From Prolixibacteraceae bacterium (GTDB lineage: Bacteria; Bacteroidota; Bacteroidia; Bacteroidales; Prolixibacteraceae), in contig DMSQ01000088.1 of NCBI GenBank assembly GCA_003457135.1, forward strand, positions 2,562-26,244: DNA of 23,683 nucleotides, written 5' to 3'. The position numbers and the translations under genes were made by a program. Under the pieces are notes generated by a model. It ran no database searches, was not told the DNA's origin, and saw nothing but the letters and a program-made list of their open reading frames with translations. Shown here piece after piece: positions 1 to 7,245 of this stretch (positions are counted from its first letter, which is position 1; every line of letters begins with the position of its first letter).

Positions 1-234
1 GCACGTGCCATGTCGAGCTACGGCTTGTTGCAGGGTTTGACCGGAGTTCGGTACGACGCGGTTGACAAAACCTTGTATGTTGATTCAAAGATTGGCGATT
101 TCAAAACCTTTCTTTCAACCGAAACCGGATTTGGTAACGTGGAATTGAAGGATGGAAAAGTCGCAGTGAATATGGTTTATGGCAAGCTGGATGTGAAAAA
201 AGTGGTAGTTTCAGGAAAGGAGCAACAGTTATAA
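1..234 (+). CDS. C-terminal end of a GH116-like (GBA2/DUF608-type) glycoside hydrolase, 5' partial
   Basis: The reading frame is open from base 1 (Ala-Arg-Ala-Met...) and stops at 232-234, so only the last 77 residues are visible. The run ARAMSSYGLLQGLTGVRYD followed by a beta-rich tail (LYVDSKIGDF, TGFGNVEL) matches the end of the (alpha/alpha)6 barrel and C-terminal strands of family 116 glycosidases, where an HYARAMASYG-type motif is usual. Members cleave beta-glucosides or beta-xylosides; the substrate cannot be told from this fragment, and the catalytic residues lie upstream of the window. Just before and after the stop, a second frame continues with coding-like sequence (separate entry), so the 3' end may be frameshifted. 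Family call is moderate because it rests on one motif recalled by eye. Confidence 0.6.
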   Translation, partial: ARAMSSYGLLQGLTGVRYDAVDKTLYVDSKIGDFKTFLSTETGFGNVELKDGKVAVNMVYGKLDVKKVVVSGKEQQL

Positions 235-394
235 ATTAAGGCTGGTGGACAACCTGCCCAATGCCACTTTTAAAGGGGGCGATGCCCAGCTTGATACAGC
301 CATTCAGTTCCTGAAAAAGAAAATGGCCGAAGAACCTGTTGCAATTCCGCCGTTTCCACCGCTACCCGACAAAGCGTTCGACTACAAAAAATAG
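209..394 (+). pseudogene. out-of-frame coding remnant after the GH116-like gene
   Basis: In the +2 frame the sequence is open from just after a TAG at 206-208 to a TAG at 392-394, giving about 61 codons including LVDNLPNATFKGGDAQLDTA and a Pro-rich PPFPPLPDKAF end. Composition and codon choice look like a real protein, but there is no start codon at its beginning; the first ATG is at the internal Met of KKKMAEEP. It overlaps the end of the GH116-like frame by 26 bp. The simplest reading is a frameshift near 220-235 that cut an originally longer protein, or the 3' relic of another gene. I do not recognise its domain. A single-base sequencing or assembly error would give the same picture. Confidence 0.45.
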
Positions 395-418
395 AATTGT
401 ATTTAAAACCAATATTGA

Positions 419-1174
419 ATGGCTGCTGTCAAAATTCTAACCATTAACGAGGTAATTGCTGCCCTGGACCACATCATTGCTGAATCAATAGAAAACAATG
501 ATCCGGCAGGCTATTTTGCTACACTCTACCTGAAAGTAACTATCAAAGTAAAGGAAGGAATTGCATCGGGCTACTTCAATGATGGCCCGCGGATGGAACA
601 ATTGGATGTTTTTTTTGCCATCCGCTACCTCGATGCTTACGAAGCTTATCGAAAGAACCAACCAGTATCCGAATCGTGGCGAAAAGCCTTCGGGCTTTCC
701 AATCAATACTGGCCCATCGTGTTGCAGCACTTGCTGATGGGAATAAATGCGCATATCAATCTTGATCTGGGTATTGCCGCTGCGGAAGTTTCAAAAGGAA
801 AAAACCTGGATGATCTGGAAACTGACTTTAATAAAATCAATGAAATATTGTCGTCGTTAGTTCGCGAGGTTCAGGGCAATTTATCGGCAGTTTGGCCTGC
901 CCTGAAATATATTTTAAAATGGTCAGGTAAAATTGACGATTACCTGGTTGACTTTAGTATGAAACTTGCCCGTGACGGAGCCTGGAAGTTTGCCAATCAG
1001 TTCATTCAGGTTTCAGAAAAAGAAAAGTATGCTGCCATTGCCCTCCGCGATGCCAAAGTAGCAAAAAAAGTGAATGTCATCTTAAAACCCGGATTGCTGG
1101 CAACCATTGTATTGCGAATTATCCGCATCACAGAACCCGGATCGGTGGCAGAAAAAATCAGGAAGATGCAGTAA
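419..1174 (+). CDS. DUF5995 family protein
   Basis: 251 residues, soluble, no signal peptide. The stretch GPRMEQLDVFFAIRYLDAY (about residues 56-75), then SWRKAF and the block PIVLQHLLMGINAHINLDLG (about 101-120) with IAAAEV following, are the hallmark conserved blocks of DUF5995, an alpha-helical family of unknown function found in actinobacteria and Bacteroidota. The His and Asp residues in QHLL, NAHINLDL and the Asp in LDVFFA could form a metal or catalytic site, but no reaction is established. The gene begins 24 bp after the remnant at 209-394 and is followed by the GT39 gene on the same strand with a 74-bp gap. No Shine-Dalgarno-like sequence is obvious, as is common in this phylum. Family assignment is from remembered motifs; function is open. 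Confidence 0.75.
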   Translation: MAAVKILTINEVIAALDHIIAESIENNDPAGYFATLYLKVTIKVKEGIASGYFNDGPRMEQLDVFFAIRYLDAYEAYRKNQPVSESWRKAFGLSNQYWPIVLQHLLMGINAHINLDLGIAAAEVSKGKNLDDLETDFNKINEILSSLVREVQGNLSAVWPALKYILKWSGKIDDYLVDFSMKLARDGAWKFANQFIQVSEKEKYAAIALRDAKVAKKVNVILKPGLLATIVLRIIRITEPGSVAEKIRKMQ

Positions 1175-1248
1175 TTTACCTGCGTCCTTTTCAAATATCA
1201 GAAAACCAGTTAATTTAGCTTTCAAAATCATGCTAACTGACCTTGATC

Positions 1249-2775
1249 ATGAAAAAAACAGGCTTCATTCTTTGGGGACTCATCCTTCTGAAATTTATCC
1301 TTCAGTATGTATTGATTGATCCGGTGTACGAACTTCACCGCGATGAATACCTTCACCTTGATCAGGGAAAACACCTGGCCTGGGGGTACTCCTCTGTGCC
1401 GCCTGTTACTTCGTGGATTTCATACCTGATCATGTTGTTGGGCAATGGTGAATTTTGGGTGAAATTTTTTCCGGCGATGTTTGGAGCATTAACCATCTGG
1501 GTAGTTTGGAAAACCATCGAAGAACTGAAAGGAAATTGGTTTGCCCTGACCTTGGGTAGTATTTCGGTCCTGTTTTCCGCCTTGCTCCGAATCAACACGC
1601 TCTACCAGCCTAATTCGCTGGATATTCTTGCATGGACATTAATTTATTTTGTGCTGGTAAAATACATCTCATTTAAAAAAATAAAATGGCTGTATATAGC
1701 TGCAATTGTTTTTGGCATTGGTTTTCTAAATAAATACAACATCGCTTTTCTGATCCTTGGTTTACTCCCGGCGATTTTAATAACCGAACACCGCAGGTTA
1801 TTCCTGAATAAACATTTTTATGGAGCGGCAATACTGGCGTTTATCCTGATTTTGCCCAACTTGATCTGGCAATATCAGAATAATTTTCCGGTCATTCATC
1901 ACCTGAAGGAACTGGCGGCAACCCAACTGGTCAATGTCAATCGGATTGATTTCCTGAAAGAACAACTCTTGTTTTTCTTCAGTTCTACTTTTGTTATTGT
2001 TGCCGCAATGGTTGCATTTGCTATCTTTCCATCTTTCCGGAAATTCAGACTGGTTGGCTGGTCTTTTCTGTTTACCATGTTGTTGTTCGCCTGGTTTCGG
2101 GCAAAGGCCTATTACGCAATCGGCCTCTACCCTATCCTCCTCGTTTTTGGAGCAGTTTATCTGGAACAATTATTGAACAAAAAATGGGGCCGATATATTC
2201 GTCCGATTGTTCTGACCATCCCGATTTTGTTGTTCTTGCCGATGTTAAAAATCGCTTTCCCCAATCACACCCCGAACGAGATTCGGCAAAATGCTCAAAT
2301 GTATCAGGATTTTGGATTGTTAAAATGGGAGGACGGAAAGGATCATTTACTGCCACAGGATTTTGCCGACATGCTGGGCTGGAAGGAACTGGCGCACAAA
2401 GTTGACAGCGCCTTTGAACTCCTTTCTGACCCCGACCACACCCTCATCTATTGCGACAATTATGGTCAGGCCGGAGCTATTAACTATTATTCCAAAGTAA
2501 AAAATATCGGGGCAGTATCTTTGAATGCCGATTATATCAACTGGTTCAGACTTGACCGGGAAATCAGGCATGTTATCCGGGTCAAGGAAATGGATGATAA
2601 CGGAAAGGAATTGATTGTGTCGCAGCCCTACTTTGAAAGTGTTTCCAGATTTGACGAGATTACCAACGAGTTTGCCCGTGAAAGGGGAACGACCATTTAT
2701 TTGCTGATCAAATCGAAGGTTAATGTCAGTGAGATCCTCCAAAGAGAAATCGATGAACGGAAAAAACACCAATGA
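1249..2775 (+). CDS. GT39/PMT-type membrane glycosyltransferase (ArnT-like)
   Basis: 508 residues from the ATG at 1249; an in-frame TTG six bases upstream is a less likely start. The first helix (MKKTGFILWGLILLKFILQY) is followed by an outward loop carrying HRDEYLHLDQGKHLAWGY (about residues 30-47); the acidic pair Asp32-Glu33 sits where GT39/PMT_2 enzymes keep their catalytic Asp/Glu after the first membrane segment. About ten hydrophobic segments follow, ending near residue 315 with AKAYYAIGLYPILLVFGAVY, the K-x-Y-Y-x-x-P-x-Y-P-type block of this family, then a periplasmic C-terminal domain. Such enzymes move a sugar from a polyprenyl-phosphate donor to lipid or protein at the periplasmic face. 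Acceptor unknown. The gene converges on the peptidase gene with only 31 bp between the stops and no obvious terminator hairpin. Confidence 0.8.
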   Translation: MKKTGFILWGLILLKFILQYVLIDPVYELHRDEYLHLDQGKHLAWGYSSVPPVTSWISYLIMLLGNGEFWVKFFPAMFGALTIWVVWKTIEELKGNWFALTLGSISVLFSALLRINTLYQPNSLDILAWTLIYFVLVKYISFKKIKWLYIAAIVFGIGFLNKYNIAFLILGLLPAILITEHRRLFLNKHFYGAAILAFILILPNLIWQYQNNFPVIHHLKELAATQLVNVNRIDFLKEQLLFFFSSTFVIVAAMVAFAIFPSFRKFRLVGWSFLFTMLLFAWFRAKAYYAIGLYPILLVFGAVYLEQLLNKKWGRYIRPIVLTIPILLFLPMLKIAFPNHTPNEIRQNAQMYQDFGLLKWEDGKDHLLPQDFADMLGWKELAHKVDSAFELLSDPDHTLIYCDNYGQAGAINYYSKVKNIGAVSLNADYINWFRLDREIRHVIRVKEMDDNGKELIVSQPYFESVSRFDEITNEFARERGTTIYLLIKSKVNVSEILQREIDERKKHQ

Positions 2776-2806
2776 TTTTAGAGAGACTGTTTAAAAAAAT
2801 GTTGAA

Positions 2807-4108
2807 TTACCTGGTTTTAAGCGCCTCTATCTTACAATCCAGCCCTGTCCATTCCTTGATTTTTCCAACAAATTCAGCCTTCATATTTTCCGGTAAATTT
2901 TTAATACGGGCAGTACCATGACTTGCGCCCGGTATTAGGAAAGATTTTGAATTTACTTGCCGGGATACCAAAACCCGTGGCGCCGACCAGGTGTCAATTC
3001 CTCCGTAAATGTAAAGGATGTTATTTCCCTTTTCGTCGAGCCACTTTTGAAAGCTTTGATATAATTCAGGTGAAAAGGCATTGGGTATAGCCGTTTTCGG
3101 AGGGAAAATGGCTGATGGATTAGAGGTGAAATGCCGGATGTATTTCCTGAATGGCTCAATGTTGTACCCATAATATCCGGTTTGGGTAGCCTGGTAATAA
3201 TGCGCGGCAAACGACTCGATATCTTTGTCTGAAAAGAATGAAATGTTAGAGGTTTTCAGCAATTCATCCAGGTAGTCATCAAGTTTTTTATTGGTAGGAA
3301 TACTGTCACACGAGCGACCCATTTGCCAAAATGAGAAGGAATATTCGAGCACAGCCAGCTCAAAAGATTTTCCAATATTACCGGTATAATTGAATTTAAG
3401 CCGGGCGCCTTTGGCATACCAGTTCAGTTTTTCAATGGCCTTATCTTCGTTCTTCAGTAAAAACTCCTGAAAATCAAAAATCTTCTTCCGGCATTCGGGT
3501 GTGCCGATGGTATCCAAAAAAGTATAAATGCGTGTATCTTCCAGTGCATTGTCAATGGGAGCTACGTAGGGAATAGCCATATCCACATCTTCAGGATAAA
3601 AATATTTGTAGTATAGCGTAGTCTGGCCACCTTTGCTGATTCCGGTGCTGATCCATTTCCCCTTATACAATTGTTTGAAAAGTTGATTGACGGCATGAAG
3701 GTCGGCGGCTGCCTGTTCGATGGTCAGGTATTCCCATTGCAGCAAATCCGGAACCGATTTGCCGAAAAAGCGGTATTCGACGCCAATATTATTCGCGTTC
3801 AGTATCTGTTCCACTTCATTTCGTCCGCGTCCCATCTGGTAGCCATGCGTTTCCATTACCATTGGATTTATAAAACCCCTGTGTTTTAACTGAACCCACT
3901 GATTAAAATATCCTTTTTCGGGATGCTGGTGATCAATGGGTTGTTTCACAAACAAATCGTAAGTCAGAAAAGCATCGCCCGGCTTTGTAACATTGGAAAA
4001 CGAAACATTGGGAAGGTTGAATAACTCGCTTTCCAGAAGCTGTTGGTCAGTTTGCCCGAAAGAAGTCAGGAAAATCAAGCAGAAGAAAATAAGTAGTGTA
4101 GGTTTCAT
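2807..4108 (-). CDS. secreted serine peptidase, S37 (PS-10) type
   Basis: 433 residues from the ATG at 4108; this start gives a clear signal peptide (MKPTLLIFFCLIFLTSFGQ), so the 24-residue upstream extension is rejected. An alpha/beta-hydrolase fold is indicated by the nucleophile elbow GISKGGQT with Ser158, an Asp candidate in YGGIDTWSAPRV (Asp372) and a His candidate in GASHGTARI (His397), all correctly ordered. The blocks VEYRFFGKSVP and YVAPIDNALEDTRIYTFLD fit the S37 prolyl/tripeptidyl aminopeptidase family known from Streptomyces and found in Bacteroidota. Expected role: trimming exported peptides in the periplasm or outside. Transcribed away from the YyaL gene, with a 108-bp spacer that holds three AAATTCCA repeats. 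S28 peptidases are related and would look similar. Confidence 0.8.
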   Translation of the reverse strand: MKPTLLIFFCLIFLTSFGQTDQQLLESELFNLPNVSFSNVTKPGDAFLTYDLFVKQPIDHQHPEKGYFNQWVQLKHRGFINPMVMETHGYQMGRGRNEVEQILNANNIGVEYRFFGKSVPDLLQWEYLTIEQAAADLHAVNQLFKQLYKGKWISTGISKGGQTTLYYKYFYPEDVDMAIPYVAPIDNALEDTRIYTFLDTIGTPECRKKIFDFQEFLLKNEDKAIEKLNWYAKGARLKFNYTGNIGKSFELAVLEYSFSFWQMGRSCDSIPTNKKLDDYLDELLKTSNISFFSDKDIESFAAHYYQATQTGYYGYNIEPFRKYIRHFTSNPSAIFPPKTAIPNAFSPELYQSFQKWLDEKGNNILYIYGGIDTWSAPRVLVSRQVNSKSFLIPGASHGTARIKNLPENMKAEFVGKIKEWTGLDCKIEALKTR

Positions 4109-4157
4109 TGCAGATAAATTCAAAATGATTTGGACTGCAAAATACGGAAATGACTTA

Positions 4158-4187
4158 AAATTCCAAATTCCAGGTTTCAAATTCCAG
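4158..4187. repeat. three imperfect tandem AAATTCCA(G) units
   Basis: AAATTCCA occurs at 4158-4165, 4165-4172 and 4179-4186 in the spacer between the YyaL and peptidase genes. Read on the minus strand it is a TGGAATTT run, a type of low-complexity spacer I have seen in Bacteroidota. No function can be assigned. Confidence 0.6.
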
Positions 4188-4216
4188 ACTATTGGTTGTC
4201 AACTCCACTGTTTGCA

Positions 4217-6244
4217 CTATTTTCTCCTGATCATGGCAAGAGCTTCATGCACCGTTTCAATCGGAAGCAAACAACCATTATCCTGACAAATGTAGATCAG
4301 TGTTTTACCCAGGACAAACCTGTTTACCAACAAGGACAAACCGTTTTCAGTTGTTCCGGCACAAAAAATAACATTCGGCAAATAGTTTTTCTGTAGTTCG
4401 CTTAGCAGACTGATCGCATTTTCCCCTGCAATGGCTACCTCGAAATAATTACTATTCATATTCAGTATCAGTTGCGACCAGTTGCTGTAACCCGAAGGAT
4501 AATTGGCGATGTTTCCACTTACCAATCCGGGCATTCTTTCCGCAATTTGCAGATATTCCGGTTTTTCGAGCAAATACGAAAGCCTGAATAGATTTTTCGC
4601 CATCACCGAATTGGATGCCGGAATCACATGGTCATGAATTTCAATGGTGCGTGTAATCAGGTCTTTCTGGTCGTTTGCTGTAAAATAGAAAATAGATTTT
4701 TGTTCGTCGTAAAAATCGCTGAAAGTAATTTTGGTTAGTCGCTGAGCTTCATCCAGCCATTCTTTTTGACCCGTCGTCTCAAAAATGGCCATGAAAGCTT
4801 CAATTGCGAATGCATAATCTTCAAGAAAGCCGGTAATTTTTGACTGATTATTTTTGTATGAATGAAATATGCGTCCCTTTTCACCAATTAACTTTTGCTT
4901 CAGGAAAACGGCATTGGCCAACGCAAGTTCCAGATATTCCGGATTGCCAAATGCCCTGAAACAACTGATTAATCCTGAAATGGTCATGGCATTCCACGAA
5001 GTCAGGATTTTATCATCCAATCCCGGGCGGATGCGCTTAGCACGTTCATTGAGGAGAAGTTGTTTCCAGTTTTGAATCCTGATTTCCAAATCGGCTAGTG
5101 ATAATTGGCGCTTTTCGGCAAACGAGTGGTCGTCCTCTGTTCTCATCAAAATGTATTGGTTATGTTCCCAAAATCCCAGTGAATTTACGTTATAGTATTC
5201 TCTAAACAGATTCAAGTCGGCTCCCAGAATTTGTTCCAATTCGAGCTTGGTCCAGGTGTAGAATTTCCCTTCTTCGCCTTCACTGTCGGCATCGAGCGCC
5301 GAATAAAAACCATTTTCAGGCGAAAGCAGTTCGCGTTTCAGAAATTCAACGGTTTCTGAAACTACCTGTTTATAAAGCGGATTCTGTTCAGTTTGGTATG
5401 CTTCAGCATAAAGTTGCAAAAGCTGTGCATTGTCGTAAAGCATCTTTTCAAAGTGAGGAACTTTCCAGATTTCGTCGGTTGAATAGCGGGCAAATCCTCC
5501 GCCAATCTGATCATACAAACCTCCAAAAGCCATTTTTCGCAGCGTTAATCGTACCTGATCCAGAATTTTTTCATCCTGAAAATAATGTCCCGCCTGCAAT
5601 AAAAACATCCAATTGTTGGGAAGCATAAACTTCGGAGCGCCTTTGGTTCCGCCATTTTTGGTATCGAAAGAACTCTGCCACTTTTTTAAAATTTCCAGTA
5701 AAAGAATCGGCTTCGTTGTGCTGCCTTTCTGTGAAATGGATACCAGTGCATTCTGCTCAATGCCATCTTTGAGTTTTTCTGCATATTTCAAGGTTTCTTC
5801 AGGATTTTCAGCATAAAATTTAGCCACAGCTTCCAAAGCTTCAATCCAGTTCTCTTTCTGAAAGTAAGTTCCACCCCAGATCGGACGCCCATCGGGCAAA
5901 GCGATGCAATTGAGCGGCCAGCCACCACGTCCGGTTAAAAGCTGCACGGCAGTCATGTAAATGTGGTCCACATCGGGGCGTTCTTCGCGGTCAACTTTGA
6001 TGCACACGAAACGATCGTTCATGATTTGCGACACCTCCGTATCTTCAAACGATTCGTGTTCCATCACGTGGCACCAGTGGCAGGCCGAATAGCCAATGCT
6101 GATGAGCAACAGTTTGTTTTCGGCTTTAGCCTGATTCAAAGCTGTTTCGCCCCACGGCTGCCAGTTCACCGGGTTATGCGCGTGTTGCAGTAAATATGGC
6201 GAAGTTTCGTGAATTAACTCATTGGTGTAATCGGATCGTTTCAT
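4217..6244 (-). CDS. yyaL: thioredoxin-fold DUF255 / YyaL (SPATA20-like) protein
   Basis: 675 residues from the ATG at 6244, which is preceded on the coding strand by AGAAGGAGAAGC, a good ribosome-binding site; the 35-residue upstream extension is rejected. The N-terminus TNELIHETSPYLLQHAHNPV and the block SACHWCHVMEHESFED (Cys55-His-Trp-Cys58) identify the DUF255 thioredoxin-like domain, followed by KVDREERPDVDHIYM and GRGGWPLN. From about residue 200 on the protein becomes an (alpha/alpha)6-barrel-like domain (GGGFARYSTDEIWKVPHFEKMLYDN, LDADSEGEEGKFYTW, DDKILTSWNAMTISG), matching N-acylglucosamine-2-epimerase-like folds. Length is normal. Function in bacteria is unknown; a redox or sugar-related role is suggested only by fold. 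Cytoplasmic, no signal peptide. Confidence 0.92.
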   Translation of the reverse strand: MKRSDYTNELIHETSPYLLQHAHNPVNWQPWGETALNQAKAENKLLLISIGYSACHWCHVMEHESFEDTEVSQIMNDRFVCIKVDREERPDVDHIYMTAVQLLTGRGGWPLNCIALPDGRPIWGGTYFQKENWIEALEAVAKFYAENPEETLKYAEKLKDGIEQNALVSISQKGSTTKPILLLEILKKWQSSFDTKNGGTKGAPKFMLPNNWMFLLQAGHYFQDEKILDQVRLTLRKMAFGGLYDQIGGGFARYSTDEIWKVPHFEKMLYDNAQLLQLYAEAYQTEQNPLYKQVVSETVEFLKRELLSPENGFYSALDADSEGEEGKFYTWTKLELEQILGADLNLFREYYNVNSLGFWEHNQYILMRTEDDHSFAEKRQLSLADLEIRIQNWKQLLLNERAKRIRPGLDDKILTSWNAMTISGLISCFRAFGNPEYLELALANAVFLKQKLIGEKGRIFHSYKNNQSKITGFLEDYAFAIEAFMAIFETTGQKEWLDEAQRLTKITFSDFYDEQKSIFYFTANDQKDLITRTIEIHDHVIPASNSVMAKNLFRLSYLLEKPEYLQIAERMPGLVSGNIANYPSGYSNWSQLILNMNSNYFEVAIAGENAISLLSELQKNYLPNVIFCAGTTENGLSLLVNRFVLGKTLIYICQDNGCLLPIETVHEALAMIRRK

Positions 6245-6315
6245 GCTTCTCCTTCTGATTTGCAAAGGAAACAAGTTGGTAGGGGAGAAAGTTGTGAGGG
6301 GTTTTTTGATGGCCT

Positions 6316-6323
6316 CAAATATA
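6316..6323 (-). promoter_or_regulatory. candidate -7 promoter box (TATATTTG) for the yyaL-like gene
   Basis: On the minus strand the sequence is TATATTTG, matching the Bacteroidota consensus TAnnTTTG, 71 bp upstream of the start codon at 6244. No convincing TTG -33 partner was seen at the usual distance, so this is a match to one half of the promoter only. Confidence 0.3.
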
Positions 6324-6361
6324 ATTGGTTTCATAGGACTCCATTTCATTTCGTCCTATGC

Positions 6362-6415
6362 TCTTACATATCGGAACTTTGCCCCTAAAAGACCTGAAAG
6401 GTCGACATGTGTAAG
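6362..6415. repeat. nested inverted repeat in the yyaL-phzF spacer
   Basis: CTTACA (6362-6367) pairs with TGTAAG (6410-6415), and inside them GACCT (6391-6395) pairs with AGGTC (6399-6403) around a GAA loop. It lies between the start of the YyaL gene and the stop of the PhzF gene, both read leftwards. There is no T-run after the hairpin, so an intrinsic terminator is not supported; a small palindromic repeat is the better description. Confidence 0.45.
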
Positions 6416-6457
6416 CAAAGGGTGAAGTGTAACGAAACCCTTTGGATTTGTGAAACT

Positions 6458-7240
6458 TCAAACCTCAATCTCACCCCTCAAATAAGTTATTGCTTTCCCT
6501 GCAATCAAAACCCTATCACCGGAGAGGGAGCACCATAACTCACCTCCGCGTTCTGAAAGCTGTATGGCTGTCAGTTCGGTTTTTTTCAATCGGCTGGCCC
6601 AGAATGGAACCAGTGTCGTATGTGCCGATCCGGTCACCGGATCTTCGTCAATTCCAACTCCCGGTGCAAAAAACCGGCTCACAAAATCAACCTCATCCCC
6701 TTTGGCTGTAACGATAATTCCACGGGCAGCAGTCTGCCGGAGCAGATGAAAGTTGGGTTTCAAATTCCTGATTGTTTTTTCGGAATCAAAGAGCAACAGA
6801 AAATCGGTTTGTCCTTTTAAGGTTTCCAGAGCTTGAAAACCGAATGCTTCGGAAAATACAGAAGCAGGCTCAACCGGTTGTGCAACGTCCGCCGGAAAGT
6901 CTAATTGTAGTTTATCTCCGATTTTTTTGACAGTGAGAACACCGCTTTTACTGTTGAATGAGATGGTTTCTCCCCGAAAATCCAATTCAGTAAAAAGAAT
7001 ATGTGCCGTTGCTAAAGTGGCATGTCCGCATAATTTAACCTCTGCTTTTGGGGTGAACCAGCGAATGTGAAAATGATCGCCTTCAGGAACAAAAAATGCT
7101 GTTTCAGAAAGGTTGTTTTCGGCAGCAATTTGTTGTAATACCTGGTCAGAAAGCCATTCTTTCAATGGAACAACAGCCGCAGGATTTCCTTTGAAAAGAC
7201 TTGCAGCAAAAGCATCAGCCTGGAATATTTTGAGTTTCAT
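6458..7240 (-). CDS. PhzF-family isomerase-like protein
   Basis: 260 residues from the ATG at 7240; the upstream 32-codon extension lies inside the preceding receptor gene and is rejected. KIFQADAFAASLFKGNPAAVV at the N-terminus, NNLSETAFFV with Glu46 in the position of the PhzF catalytic Glu, KLCGHATLATAH (residues 69-80) and GIDEDPVTGSAH (196-207) are the family signatures of this two-lobed diaminopimelate-epimerase-like fold. Length is normal. True phenazine synthesis is unlikely because no other phz gene is present; most members have unknown substrates. It starts 5 bp after the TonB-dependent receptor stop, so the two are probably cotranscribed, though a functional link with sugar uptake is not evident. 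Confidence 0.9.
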   Translation of the reverse strand: MKLKIFQADAFAASLFKGNPAAVVPLKEWLSDQVLQQIAAENNLSETAFFVPEGDHFHIRWFTPKAEVKLCGHATLATAHILFTELDFRGETISFNSKSGVLTVKKIGDKLQLDFPADVAQPVEPASVFSEAFGFQALETLKGQTDFLLLFDSEKTIRNLKPNFHLLRQTAARGIIVTAKGDEVDFVSRFFAPGVGIDEDPVTGSAHTTLVPFWASRLKKTELTAIQLSERGGELWCSLSGDRVLIAGKAITYLRGEIEV

Positions 7241-7245
7241 TTCTT

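Noticed and set aside
2347..2772. 141-codon minus-strand frame over the GT39 gene
   Set aside because: Antisense to the clearly coding C-terminal domain of the glycosyltransferase; no recognisable motif or start signal.
6362..6415. Terminator for the PhzF unit
   Set aside because: The inverted repeat lacks a U-run on the minus-strand transcript, so only a palindromic repeat is claimed.
6458..7240. Phenazine biosynthesis locus
   Set aside because: Only a PhzF-family protein is present; the other phz genes are absent, and PhzF homologues are widespread without phenazines.
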